From Paulinella micropora (lineage: Eukaryota > Cercozoa > Imbricatea > Euglyphida), in the NCBI GenBank assembly GCA_009731375.1, contig BJOX01000002.1:478137-498822 (forward strand): DNA of 20,686 nucleotides, read 5' to 3'. The notes under the pieces were generated by a model. That model had not been told where the DNA came from and did no database searches. It worked only from the letters and a program-made list of their open reading frames with translations. Made by a program: the position numbers and the translations under genes. Shown here one piece after another: positions 1 through 9,284 of the stretch. Positions within the stretch are counted from its first letter, which is position 1, and every line of letters begins with the position of its first letter.

Positions 1-248
1 TACTTACCATTACTTGTAGTCGCAATACGTACTCACTGCCTACTTGAAGTATACATGAAATAATATTAATACTAGCTTGTTCAACATATTTATAATGTTT
101 TTGAAACATAAAACAAGTGAGGAAGCTTAGAAATCAAAGAAAATAACACTGTTTTACACTAGTGACTATGATATTCGTACTACTTGCCACTAAGTTGTAA
201 TCGGTATTAATTGTATTGATTAAATAATAAATATTACTTAAAGATTTT
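1..248. other. AT-rich flank downstream of the transposase gene
   Basis: This AT-rich stretch has no convincing ORF. It lies beyond the stop codon of the minus-strand transposase. An octamer CACTAGTG occurs at about 157-164. CACTA elements end in CACTA, so this could be a terminal-repeat remnant, but I found no partner terminus to the right and treat it as weak. Confidence 0.4.
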
Positions 249-2230
249 TTAAATTTTTTTCAGTAGTCTTTCAAGTTCAGAAATGTTCTGAAATCTATCT
301 AATAAATCATTACCAAGTTGAACAAAACCTGCTTGCGCTCGTGAATTAGCATTCATTGACACTACAGCAGCAAGATTTGCAGTAGGATTGGACTTGCTGT
401 GTATTTTGCGCTGCCCTCCCATAGCACGTTCACCAGGCATAGTCCATATATTTCTACAACTACCTATCTCCTTCATATCTTGAACAATATGTTCCATATG
501 ATGAAATACAAATGCATGATCACATTCAGGTAAGTGCTCAAGTACTAGTTTTCTGACTTCTCGTTCTTTCTCTATCAAGTCATCTACATACTTTCCTGTT
601 ATGATAACTGAACCTTCGCTTCCAAACTTGCTGTCAGGATCAATATCACCAAATAGTTGTCCAAGCGCTTCCCAGGTTCTATACGGCCCATCCGCCAAAC
701 AACCTGTAAAAATAAAAGAAACACATTTTAGATTTATAAAATATGTATTAATAATATTATAATTATAAAACCTAAAAGCAAACTTACGCAAAAATTAAAC
801 ATTGTAAGTACGTGCCATACCCGTATCAGTAACATCCATATCCGTACCAGTCATACCCGTATAGGGGGGGGGGGGGGNNNNNNNNNNNNNNNNNNNNNNN
901 NNNNNNNNNNNNNGGGGGGGGGGGGGGGGGGGGGGGGGGGATTGGAGGGGGGGGGGGGGGGGAGAGAGAAAGATGGTATTGGTATTTTTACCTATATCCT
1001 TCGCGTCTTTGTAGCAATTAACTGCGTACTTCAAGCATTCATGCATTGTAAGCCTTGATCCAGTACTGTCTTTGCTGCCCATAGGAACAGCAGTAGTAGA
1101 GTAACCAGAAAATGAACAAAATCTCAAAAAACTTGCATCCATTCTTTTCCAATACTTACTATCTATCTGAAACAACTTTTGCTTTCTCCTATATTCTAAC
1201 TTTACTTCTTTTCTCTCAAATACTTTTCTTTTCTTTTTTCTTCTTTCTTTATCTCACCTTGTGTTCTAGGATTATTTTTACAAGGCTTAAAAGGCTTGAT
1301 TTCAATTTTTATCTGACATTTAAACAACTTAAGAATAAAACGAAGCACTACGCCGTATACTAAACTATGAGCAGTATCTGCATTACATCTACTTATAACG
1401 TATCTATCTAATAAAAGAAGTGGACTTTTTTTAGAAAACCCTTCCACTGCTTCGCCTCTAATCTCTGCTGCATTTCCGTAAAATTCGTAATTGCGATAAG
1501 TTTTTCTCGCGAACGCTACATCATCAGAAAGCCAACTTATACGTTTTTTATCTCCTTCTATTTTCTTACCTTTACGCCAGCAGTAATTACATCCTAATTC
1601 GCTTTTCTGATTCTTGTGGCACATGATATCAAACATAGCAGGAGAATCTGCAAATATTGAAAACACCCACACCAATGACTCTACTAACTCAGTAAAAGTA
1701 GCCTCACACCAGGGCCAAGCATTTGAAGTTTTTCCCCCATATGGCAAGATATCTAGAATTTCTGTGTTCCAGTTTTTGTTGCGATCTTTTCGTTCAAAGT
1801 CCATGATTCTACCTGTACATAATGTCTGAGATTTCTTCCTTGCTCGTTTCCCTTTTTGAATTGGAGAAGCATCCCATGACCAACATAAAGAAAGCCACTT
1901 CTTCACATCCTATTGGGAACAAAAATTTTAAGTTAATTCAAAAATAATGTAATGAAAACACTGTACCTCCAGAGGTATGGATTTTAGATAATCTTCATAT
2001 CGCGGACAGTTAATAGCGTCGCCAATGCTATCCAAAGGTCTATCTCTTATAGAGACATAGCCCTCACTTTGGATTTCCCTTGCTTTCTTGTAATCACGTT
2101 CTTTAGCTTCTTTCAGCAACAAACGCATGTTCTCTTCTTCATGGCCACGCATCATCCTTCCAAAGCTAAGAAACGACTCGCATGACAAGCAAGTGTTCCT
2201 TGATATTTGCTGTTTACCATGGACACCATG
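249..2230 (-). CDS. TNP2/DUF4218-like transposase of a CACTA/EnSpm-type DNA transposon, four exons, 5' end incomplete
   Basis: The product would cut and paste a DNA transposon in the nucleus. On the minus strand I read exons at about 2230-1967, 1909-1258, 1162-992 and 703-249 (stop). The introns begin GT and end AG, and their phases agree across all three joins (57, about 95 and 288 bp). Exon 1 has a CLSC pair. Exon 2 has the TNP2 signature: an Asp in ADSPA (about 1646-1648), a GCNYCW Cys pair near 1576-1593, GFSKKSPLLLLD, and NADTAH followed by GVV near 1367-1383. Exon 4 resembles DUF4218, with FHHMEH, then W-x-M-P-G-E-R and a GGQRKIHSKSN stretch. Family TNP2 proteins are usually longer at the N-terminus. 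No ATG was found in exon 1 before an upstream stop near 2231, so a first exon is missing or the gene is truncated. Family assignment rests on motif memory. The 1163-1257 intron has an alternative acceptor 4 bp away. Confidence 0.7.
816..864. repeat. Degenerate 15-21 bp minisatellite (catacccgtatcagt-like units)
   Basis: Three imperfect units, beginning catacccgtat (816), catatccgtac (837) and catacccgtat (852), stand next to the poly-G run. Confidence 0.6.
864..962. repeat. Poly-G tracts flanking an assembly gap (36 N at 878-913)
   Basis: G-runs occupy 864-877, 914-940 and 947-962, with N at 878-913. The tract lies inside a transposase intron. It may be a real poly-G microsatellite or poly-G read artefact at a scaffold join. 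Confidence 0.85.
1910..1966 (-). other. 57-bp intron of the transposase
   Basis: On the minus strand the donor reads GAG/gtacagt and the acceptor cccaatag/GATGTG. Both flanking exons are in phase 0, which supports real splicing. A 57-bp intron is short for many plants. Confidence 0.65.
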
Positions 2231-2525
2231 CTAAATGCATGACAGTATTGTTGGTTATTTGGTCAACTCATCGGAAAAACTAATTCATCCAGGTATTATG
2301 ATAATGAGCTTCTGCATCGCATATTATATTTGATTTTTGCGTGGTGACTGTGCGTAGGAATAAAAGCAATGCGCTCGCGCGGGGTCTCCTTAGCACAGCT
2401 TTTAGCCTTTTTGAACTCTTCTTAGGCAAATCTGCAAGGCACATCCTCGTTTCCCTTTCTTTGTCCCATCTATCTATCTATCCATCTAAACGCTAAATAC
2501 GAAATAATTTCAGTAAATCCAAACC
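2231..2525. other. Spacer upstream of the transposase, no gene seen
   Basis: No supported ORF. A short run of atct repeats occurs near 2468-2486. No clear terminal inverted repeat of the transposon could be found here. Confidence 0.5.
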
Positions 2526-2711
2526 TTGAGCGTCAACTCGTTCTATGCTTCAGCGATATGCCTTCACGTTCCGTGTACATTCTCTGGTTTTGGGGTTCAG
2601 AAAGCGAGCAGTAAGTGCAAACCGACCACCCCTGACCCCGACGAGCTGATAGCCCCATTTCTCTGTGTACGTATGTTTGTGTGTATAATTATGCGTAGGA
2701 ATGTATGTTTG

Positions 2712-2728
2712 TATCTATCTATCTATCC

Positions 2729-2774
<46 letters not shown>

Positions 2775-2787
2775 ATCTATCTGTCTA

Positions 2788-2847
<60 letters not shown>

Positions 2848-2872
2848 CCTACCTACCTACCTACCTACCTAC

Positions 2873-2921
<49 letters not shown>
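2712..2921. repeat. Compound tetranucleotide microsatellite (TATC/TGTC/TACC)
   Basis: About 210 bp of TATC units are interrupted by TGTC units near 2781-2801 and TACC units near 2844-2872, giving blocks TATC-TGTC-TATC-TACC-TATC. All three frames stay open and translate as Tyr-Leu-Ser-Ile-type repeats. These are repeat artefacts, not proteins. Confidence 0.97.
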
Positions 2922-3023
2922 CATGTATGTTTGAATGTCAGGACTCTGGTGCCATCTCTCCCTGACATTCAACGGCCGAGATCGACCTCTTTTTCTACCA
3001 CAGCCAGTTGGAGGCGTCGTGAT

Positions 3024-3410
3024 ATGCCAGGCAAATCTCCTCACCACGGCAAAACAAATGTATTCGAGTCGGATTCTTCCAGTGACTCTAGTCCCGTGGC
3101 ATTCAAGCTGAAGAATTCTCATCGGAATCTTGCAAATTCCCAGGGCAGCGACGGCAGCGACGGCTACTCTGACAAATTGCTATTTTGCTTGGATGACCCT
3201 TTGCTGGGCGATACCGTTACAGAGGCTCCACGCATCAGTATAAGCGAGAGAAACGCGAACCAAGCCGCCACAAACGGAAGGCTTAGTCCAGGCAGGAGGA
3301 AACCAAGCCGAGCTGTGACAAATGAACGCTTGTATACAGCACTAAACCTAAGGTACCTATCAAATGCAGGCGCCGCCGCCTCAGACGAGCTCAACAACCA
3401 CCTGACTTGA
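3024..3410 (+). CDS. Hypothetical serine-rich protein or terminal exon
   Basis: I do not recognise this 128-codon ORF, which runs from ATG 3024 to TGA 3408-3410. It starts polar, with an acidic serine cluster (FESDSSSDSSP), then a SQGSDGSDGYSD patch, and becomes Arg/Asn-rich. No membrane segment or catalytic motif is visible. A good splice acceptor (ctttttctaccacag) ends at 3003. A strong donor (agca/gtaagtgc) sits at 2611 in a matching phase, so it may be a 3' exon with an intron of 393 bp carrying the microsatellite. The upstream exon could not be started: it lacks an ATG and meets a TAA at 2514. It could equally be a chance ORF or transposon debris. Confidence 0.35.
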   Translation: MPGKSPHHGKTNVFESDSSSDSSPVAFKLKNSHRNLANSQGSDGSDGYSDKLLFCLDDPLLGDTVTEAPRISISERNANQAATNGRLSPGRRKPSRAVTNERLYTALNLRYLSNAGAAASDELNNHLT

Positions 3411-3838
3411 TCAACGGACCGCTTGGTGATGACTACAAAATACTGATAAGCAATGCGAGTAGCCGCCGATTATAGCACGTAGTCAGAGTGGTCTTTCTTT
3501 TGATGGGGAAAAACTATCACATGTCGTGAACGGTTTCACTGTTGAATAGTATGGCGTGGGAAAAGAAGACTTAATGAGTGGCAGGCTGGACTTTTGAAAA
3601 CACACGACACTTCATAACCGGATGAGCATCTTTTACTTCTACGCTGAAGTTCCCGCTCATCCGGTTCTGAAGTGCCAAATAATTTCTTGCACCGTTACTA
3701 CCGGTTTCAAACATTAATAACTTTCAAAGTGTGGCCGCGGACTTTGCGACACGGTAAAAAGAGTTGAAAAAGGTGGCCATTGTAACCTTACGAGTGCAGA
3801 CGCTGCTTAGTTTGCCAACTGAGCAGAGGCTCAGCCAT
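3411..3838. other. Noncoding spacer with a hairpin and a 19-bp direct repeat
   Basis: No supported ORF. It contains the hairpin at 3608-3674 and the first copy of a 19-bp direct repeat at 3776-3794. The second copy, 3834-3852, overlaps the start of the LTR-like sequence. Confidence 0.6.
3608..3674. repeat. Inverted repeat: 20-bp arms, 27-bp loop
   Basis: The left arm 3608-3627 (ends ccggatgagc) and right arm 3655-3674 (begins gctcatccgg) are reverse complements with one mismatch. The size would suit a foldback RNA or the termini of a tiny foldback element. Confidence 0.85.
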
Positions 3839-4781
3839 TGTAACCTTACGAGGTTGCCGGGGGAGGGGGCTTCCCATTCTGTAGACACCACTTGGTCCGC
3901 TTTATTGAGACAGAAGGAAACTGAACAAAACACGGGCTCAATCACTTTGAACTATCTACCCGCCTAAACTTGAATAAAGGAAATATTAATACAAATGAGT
4001 AAATGATAGGTCACAAGCAATCATGATCATGGCAGTCCTATAAAGGAACGTGACTGACTGCCACCAGTACCAGAAACTTACTATTAATATCACTGAAAGT
4101 TGTAACCATGTTAAAACATGTAGAGGCCGATATTATGATGACTATGTGAGTTTGGATGCAACCCCAAGGGGTAATTACACAACGAAGGTGACTCTTATTA
4201 AAGATCTCTATGGCTGCATTAAGTCTTGATCCAGTGAGAGAGCAGGTGAAATACCAGTAAATAGCAGAGCGGTCACTTCGTTTATTTACTAGTACGTAGA
4301 TTTCTACTTGTTGCAGACTTAGGTTGCAAAGTACGAACACGACTGAACGTAGATTGTGAGTTTGGTGAGCTGAGCTTCGCAAAAACTACTGTAAAGTACT
4401 TGAACGCTGGCTTCATGTCCAACTTGTGACTAAGTTCAAGTGACACACTCCAGGATTTGCTTCTGGGTAAAAGTACCATCGGTTATGACTCTGGGCTCAT
4501 TTTTCACCCGTTCACGCCCTTGTCAACGAATTTACCGCTATGACTGTGTCACGGTAAAAAGGAAAAAAGCAGTGATATGCGGAAAAAGGCAATTCATAGC
4601 CGAATCTTTAAATTGGTCGTTTGAAGTCATTTCTGAACGAAATCGAAATCTAGTTAGTGAAGTCGAAACGTCGTGCAGAGGAGAATCTAAAGGGCCAGTC
4701 AAAAAGAGTGAAAAGTCAACGGTGATGATTTTGGCCGGTCGTTAAAGTGCTCAGTCTGATAACTAAATACTATTCCGTACA
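3839..4781 (-). repeat. LTR-like copy 1 (3' LTR in element orientation), long form
   Basis: It starts tgtaacc and ends cgtaca on the plus strand, giving a TG...CA frame. The first roughly 300 bp and last roughly 25 bp align with the copy at 6926-7316. The middle, about 4140-4760, has no counterpart there. Confidence 0.6.
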
Positions 4782-4782
4782 A

Positions 4783-4800
4783 CGCTCCCCCTATTCAAGT
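4783..4800 (-). other. Polypurine-tract-like box next to LTR copy 1
   Basis: The minus strand reads cttgaatagggggagcg immediately before the LTR-like copy. Plant copia elements carry a closely similar purine box in this position. Confidence 0.45.
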
Positions 4801-6230
4801 TAGGAATAGCGGCCGATATGTGCCAACATAAATGTCATAAAAGCCAGACAACAGCCAAACAAGTTAATTAATAAAATAACAACTCAAACCGTGGCAACCA
4901 AACACAAACACATCGTTAAGCATTAAGTACATCAATATCATTATTAATACCACGTACTATGTAATCCACACCATTCGCACGAAAAATGACCACGCAATAT
5001 GAAGATACATATCATATGTATACGTCAACGTCAATACAATATACGTAATGTAACATTGCACAGTGTCACTAGCACAACCAAGTGAACGGACGAGATGATG
5101 ATAAGCACAAGTTCACAAACAAACTTCCTCACATATGAGTATGATTCCTCCGCCAAACATAGTGATAACTCACACATGTTCACATAAACAACTGCGACAA
5201 AAAATGCAATTAACAATCGCAATTAGCCAGGTTGAAACCAAACTTGAACCAGACATATAGTCAAGTGACTATGATCTCACACAAACAGATATCTCCCCCT
5301 AACTTCTTATCAGACACACTATCCACCTACCTACGTGACGTCGTACGCTCCCCCTAACTTCTTATCCATTAATGTAATAGAGAAGGAAATGAACTGCGCC
5401 GCAGTACAAAAGGTCCAAGGGTCCTTGCCCATACCAGCAAGTCACGTCAGAGAGAGGAAAGCCATCCACTGCCAAAGCAAACGACTACTAGCAGTCCTAC
5501 TGCATCCGACTCCCAAACTAAACAAAAGCCACGCCGAAGCACAAACAAACGAAAAGAGGATCTCATTACTCTCTCTTCCTTTGCTTCCCAATACCAAAGC
5601 TAAAAGTCCTCATGTCACGTCCGACTCCAACACGAAAAACTTACGACCGTCGCCAAACACGAATGCTGCTCATCCGGCCAAAAACATGCATAAAACGTTG
5701 CAAAAACCTTTCCACACCAAAAACGTCTGAATTCCAAGCCAAAGCTTGACCCACAGTCCAACGAGAACAAAATTTCCTCCTTCACCTTCCAAAAGTTCAA
5801 CAATGACCAGTTGAATCACTGAAGTCCGTTAAATGTCCCAACCACTGTAATAAAAGCGCAGAAAACGACGCACACAATGTCCCCAAACTGTTGCACAGCT
5901 CACCTTTCCTCGGCAACAGCTACAGTCCACGAAAGAGACGAAACCAGCAAACAGCACCTGCTGCCCAGCTAACTTTTTGAAAAATATCCGTAACCACCGG
6001 TAAATGATGATTTGTCGACATTTTTGCCAACATGGCAAACGTCGTTCAACAAGTCTTTTGTGCCTTCCATGCACTCCCCCATAGTTGAGAGTCACAAATA
6101 TACTACAGTCATTGTTTTCAGGTGTCGCCCTTGATTGACTGAGGGGCTGCCATACCTTGACTTGCAGCGGTCCTTCTGACCAACATGCTGCCTCTACTAT
6201 CACGTTCAGAGAACCGGGTACTCCGAACCA

Positions 6231-6581
6231 CTCGAAGTTTCTTTCCCCCCGTCTAACGCCCAGGTGTCTTCCCGGACGGCAGTGATCTGACTCTCACCTC
6301 TAGGGATCGCCTAGACGGAGCCCGAGACCCCTCGACTAGCCACCCGATTGCCCGTAGTAGCACTGAGCGGCCCTAGGTCTCCTGAAGTACGATGAAGTCC
6401 ACTCGAAGTTTCTTCTCCACCTCCTAACGCCCACTGCTGAGGAGTTTTCAACCTTCCCGGACGGCAATCTGACTCCCCACCTCTAGGGATCGCCCTAGAC
6501 GGAGCCCGAGACCCCTCGACTAGCCACCCGATTGCCCGTAGTAGCGGTGAACGGTGGCAGCGGCGGGCCCTGGGTCTCCTA
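6231..6581. repeat. Imperfect tandem duplication, unit about 170-180 bp
   Basis: Copy 1 is about 6231-6383 and copy 2 about 6402-6581. Both begin ctcgaagtttctt and end ctgggtctcct or ctaggtctcct. A block of about 63 bp is nearly identical (6298-6360 and 6481-6544), differing only by one C in gatcgcc(c)tagacgg. Copy 2 also has an insertion with ctgctgaggag. Confidence 0.85.
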
Positions 6582-6906
6582 CCAGAAAATTAAAAAATTC
6601 AGAACTTGATTTGAAGTTAGCTGACGCCATTGGGTCCTTGACCCAACCAACCAAAAACTTGAAGTCTGTCCAATGCTCGAACCGAGCAACTCAGAGCCTA
6701 CGGTCTGACTCCACAGCCTCCGTGTCTCGTCGAAACGAACTTGACTCATGATGTTCCCCAACCTAGCAGCTGGATTTTTGCCACCATCACGGTAGCAGAA
6801 GAACACCCCCACGATTCCCTGCCAAGACTTTAGCCCCCAATTGCGGTTTGCACAGCTTGAAGCATAGTACTCCAGCCTCAGTCTACGCAGACGAAGCACT
6901 ACCAAG

Positions 6907-6925
6907 GCTCCATGACTTCACCCAT
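6907..6925 (-). other. Possible primer-binding site region
   Basis: The minus strand just inside LTR copy 2 starts TGGGTGAAGTCATGGAGCC. It begins TGG and ends AGCC like the initiator-Met primer site of copia elements, but the middle does not match without gaps. Weak. Confidence 0.2.
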
Positions 6926-7316
6926 TGTAACCGGGCCTTATATATAATTACGAGGTTGCCGGGGGAGTGGTCAAGTTCCCATTCTCAGTGTAAACGCACT
7001 GGCAGCCGCCACTTGGTCTTTCAATGATTGAGACAGAAGGAAACTGAACCAAACACGGGCTCAACTGACTTATGATCAATTTGAACTAGATGATATACCC
7101 GCCTAAGCTTGAATAAAGGCTGTGGAATACAAGTTGAATGACGGTAAATCATCTACTAAATTACTAGGTAAAAGCTTGGCAATGGTGGATCAGTCCTATA
7201 CTATCAAAGGAACTTTCAACTGACTCAGTTCCATCAGTACCAGAAATATTAATAACATCTATGCTGTAAAAACATGTAGAGGCCCGATATGACTAACTTC
7301 AATACTATTCCGTACA
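6926..7316 (-). repeat. LTR-like copy 2 (5' LTR in element orientation), short form
   Basis: It aligns to copy 1 over its whole length apart from many small indels, but lacks about 600 bp present in the middle of copy 1. The boundary is tgtaacc...ccgtaca. Confidence 0.6.
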
Positions 7317-7738
7317 ACGCCAGCAGCCGTCACTCAGGAGCGGCTCCGAGTCAGCCTGGCAGTCACGGGCCGGCCCGGCCGGGGCGATCATCCGACTCCG
7401 ATGGTCACTGATAATAACTTGAGTTTAACCCTTACTCAGGCCTCCACATTTTGCACGGTGGATCCTGATCCACAAATGCAGTGGATACGAGCCGAGTCGG
7501 GCGGCGGTATTTATGTGCCGGTTTCTGCAGCCACATTCAACTTGTGGATTAAGTTTTGATCAGTAGCAGTCCGAGTCACGGTATTAATGATCACTAATGA
7601 ATATTTTTGAAATGAGTCTAGTTGAAGCTCCGACCAGTAACCGTGGGCTATGTCATATGCCGGCCTACCCGGTATATAATGGCAATACTGACCGTTCCGG
7701 TCTGTCGGTTATCTTTTGGTCTGAAGGCTACGGAGTGC
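7317..7738. other. Noncoding stretch with a GC-rich palindromic patch
   Basis: No ORF is supported. A GC-rich patch (gggccggcccggccgggg, about 7368-7385) and many short repeated words (gatcac, gagtcacgg) are present. A TATA-like tatataat occurs near 7672-7679 without an associated gene. Confidence 0.4.
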
Positions 7739-8886
7739 CTATTTGAGGTATTCCTCAGTCTTCATATCGTTAGACAGTTTATCTGTTATTAAATATCGTA
7801 CTATTGTAACAATCTGGAGTCGCCAATAAAATACACGGGGTATGGAAATTTTCCTCGTTTCCTCGGAAATTTTCTGACAGAAAGGAGGGGACGAGAGAAA
7901 CATGGGGGATAGGACAGTTTTTGTTGCTGCGTTGCCGTGGATTCTATGCTTTTTCTTGAGCTGTTTTGGGTACAGGGGCATGCAAACAGGTGGGGGCAAT
8001 GATTTTCTCGGATAGAAGGACTACTCATGAGCTGTTGTGCAGAGAGTCAAGGGTTGCTGTGACACAGAGGTTTTGAGACTTGACATCTCACAGCTCAAGG
8101 GTGGGGAATGCGAGGTTTCAGGGGGTATGAGTGTTTGCTTTGGGTTTCTAGGCATGCAGGTGTGTTCAGAGGACTATGAGGCATGTTCACATGGAGGTGG
8201 TATGCTGTTTTCAGTCTGTTTGAGGTAGGGGCATGGGTTGCTGTGATGCGGACACAGGTTGGGGACACTCTCTTTCTTTCAGCAAACGAAGGGAAATGGA
8301 GGAGAAATTATGCAGGAATATATAATTCACGTTTGCTTGGTCAGGGGTTGATATTCTGTGATGTTTTTGATGGGTTTTGGGGGCTGGGGACTGGGATGTC
8401 ATGTTGACTTGGGGTTTGGGGTATGAGAACAGACTCAAAGACATGACGATTCTGGGCAGATGAGGACATTTGTGGGGGAACAGAGGCTTGGGGGAAAGAA
8501 AGAGGAAGTCGAGAAAACCAGGGGAGCAACATTTTGCAAGGTTTCATAAGGGGAAGGGGTTGTAACAGACACGGTTTGGGGGTGGACATGTCGGTCGGAA
8601 CAATGGGGCCAGGGGGAATGATCGTGCGTCAAGGGGAAGCATACAAGCGGGTTGCCTCACAAAGGAGTATGAATAGGGGTTGAGATCTACACGAAGAACT
8701 TGAAAGGGGGACGGAATTCCAATGATAGAGGGGGTTTCGAACGGGGGTAAGTTGCTGCCATCATGGCGCAAGAAGATGTCAACAAATACGACGGGAACAG
8801 CGGACAAAAAGTGTCCAAGACACGCTAACTCAAAGGGAGAAATTTTGGGGGCGTTTGCGGGCTTTTTACCACATGAGGACTATTGC
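7739..8886. other. G/T-rich plus strand (C/A-rich minus strand), no clear gene
   Basis: Overlapping open stretches exist on the minus strand (for example 8341-8589 and 8544-8807), rich in Pro, Ser and Leu. This is what a C-rich strand gives in any frame. Short direct repeats such as gggttgctgtga (near 8050 and 8232) and gcatgca variants occur. The minus-strand frames might continue the charged ORF at 8887-9219 after frame breaks, but I see no motif to support this. Confidence 0.35.
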
Positions 8887-9219
8887 CTATTTCGGCCATA
8901 TCACGTACGAGTGTAGCTGACATGAAAGGGACACGGTGTCGGGAAGCGTAAGACTTAAGTGCGTAGAGGAAGGCAGGGGAACTTGAAGGGCCTGTTCCCG
9001 CAACGCCTCAAACCCCCTTGTCGCCTCTGACACCTGCTTGTATATGTCCTTTCCTACTCGTATCTCCCCCTTTCCCCACATCCCCTTTTCCCCTTCCGCT
9101 GTCTCCTCCTCCCATGCACCTCGCCAGTAATTATAATTCAATTGTTCCTCTTCCTCTTTCTCCTGTTTTTCCTTCTCGTGTTTCTTGCCCTCCATTCTGC
9201 TCCTAAAGTAAGGTCTCAT
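8887..9219 (-). CDS. Hypothetical charged, coiled-coil-like protein
   Basis: This 110-codon minus-strand ORF starts at ATG 9219, with a second ATG at 9195. It is Lys/Glu-rich at the N-terminus (KHEKEKQEKEEEEQ), then carries YWRGAWEEE and a helical stretch ending FEALREQALQV. After that the sequence turns Ser/Thr/Leu-rich and is probably noncoding. A ctttag precedes the second ATG, recalling tattttag before plus-strand ORFs on the other side of the gap. Style and context suggest a relative or inverted piece of the charged ORF cluster at 9284-10941. No known family is recognised. Confidence 0.4.
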   Translation of the reverse strand: MRPYFRSRMEGKKHEKEKQEKEEEEQLNYNYWRGAWEEETAEGEKGMWGKGEIRVGKDIYKQVSEATRGFEALREQALQVPLPSSTHLSLTLPDTVSLSCQLHSYVIWPK

Positions 9220-9244
9220 ATTCTGCCTCCAACATACTACAATA

Positions 9245-9283
9245 CCCCCCCCCCCCCCCCCCCCCCTTTCTCCNNNNNNNNNN
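9245..9283. repeat. Poly-C tract and assembly gap (10 N at 9274-9283)
   Basis: A run of about 22 C at 9245-9266 precedes tttctcc and the N run. The direction of strand composition flips here: pyrimidine-rich to the left (about 9000-9283) and purine-rich to the right on the plus strand. Confidence 0.85.
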
Positions 9284-9284
9284 A

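Larger units (their letters stand above)
704..991 (-). other. Transposase intron 3, containing a poly-G gap and a minisatellite
   Basis: Reading the minus strand, the donor follows the last exon-3 base at 992 and the acceptor is a TTTTTACAG ending at 704. The exon phases on both sides match (one base left over, then two). The true length is unknown because the intron contains the N gap. Confidence 0.6.
4782..6925 (-). other. Interior of the LTR element, no recognisable gag-pol
   Basis: This 2.1-kb interior is CA-rich and noncoding as far as I can see. An exact 19-bp repeat containing ctccccct occurs at 5293-5311 and 5348-5366, and a related box (actccccca) at about 6073-6081. A plus-strand open stretch 5389-5730 (113 codons, Lys/Pro/Ser-rich) lies antisense to the element and lacks any motif. 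A tandem duplication sits at 6231-6581. Confidence 0.5.
3839..7316 (-). mobile_element. Non-autonomous LTR retroelement, Ty1/copia-like signals, about 3.5 kb
   Basis: Two direct, diverged copies of a sequence starting tgtaacc and ending ccgtaca bound this region (3839-4781 and 6926-7316). Shared blocks include acgaggttgccggggga, ttgagacagaaggaaactg, acacgggctcaa, cttgaataaagg, catcagtaccagaaa-like words, aacatgtagaggcc and actattccgtacaacgc. On the minus strand a purine-rich box (complement of ctccccct, 4785-4792) directly precedes the low-coordinate copy, as a polypurine tract precedes a 3' LTR. This orients the element on the minus strand. No protease, integrase or RT is recognisable in the roughly 2.1-kb interior, so it would need enzymes in trans. 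A 36-codon minus-strand ORF at 6520-6630 may be a gag-start relic. No matching 5-bp target duplication was found. Confidence 0.6.

Noticed and set aside
157-164. CACTAGTG as the terminal repeat of the CACTA transposon
   Set aside because: It is only a short word, with no matching inverted terminus or target duplication found on the right side.
2526-2965. Long Tyr-Leu-Ser-Ile repeat ORFs in three frames
   Set aside because: They come from the TATC microsatellite, which lacks stops in these frames; not evidence for protein.
5389-5730. 113-codon plus-strand ORF inside the LTR element
   Set aside because: It runs antisense to the element, has low-complexity Lys/Pro/Ser composition and no motif, and its nominal longer start is GTG.
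7739-8807. Overlapping minus-strand Pro/Ser-rich ORFs
   Set aside because: A C-rich strand gives stop-free frames by chance, several frames are open at once, and no motif is present.
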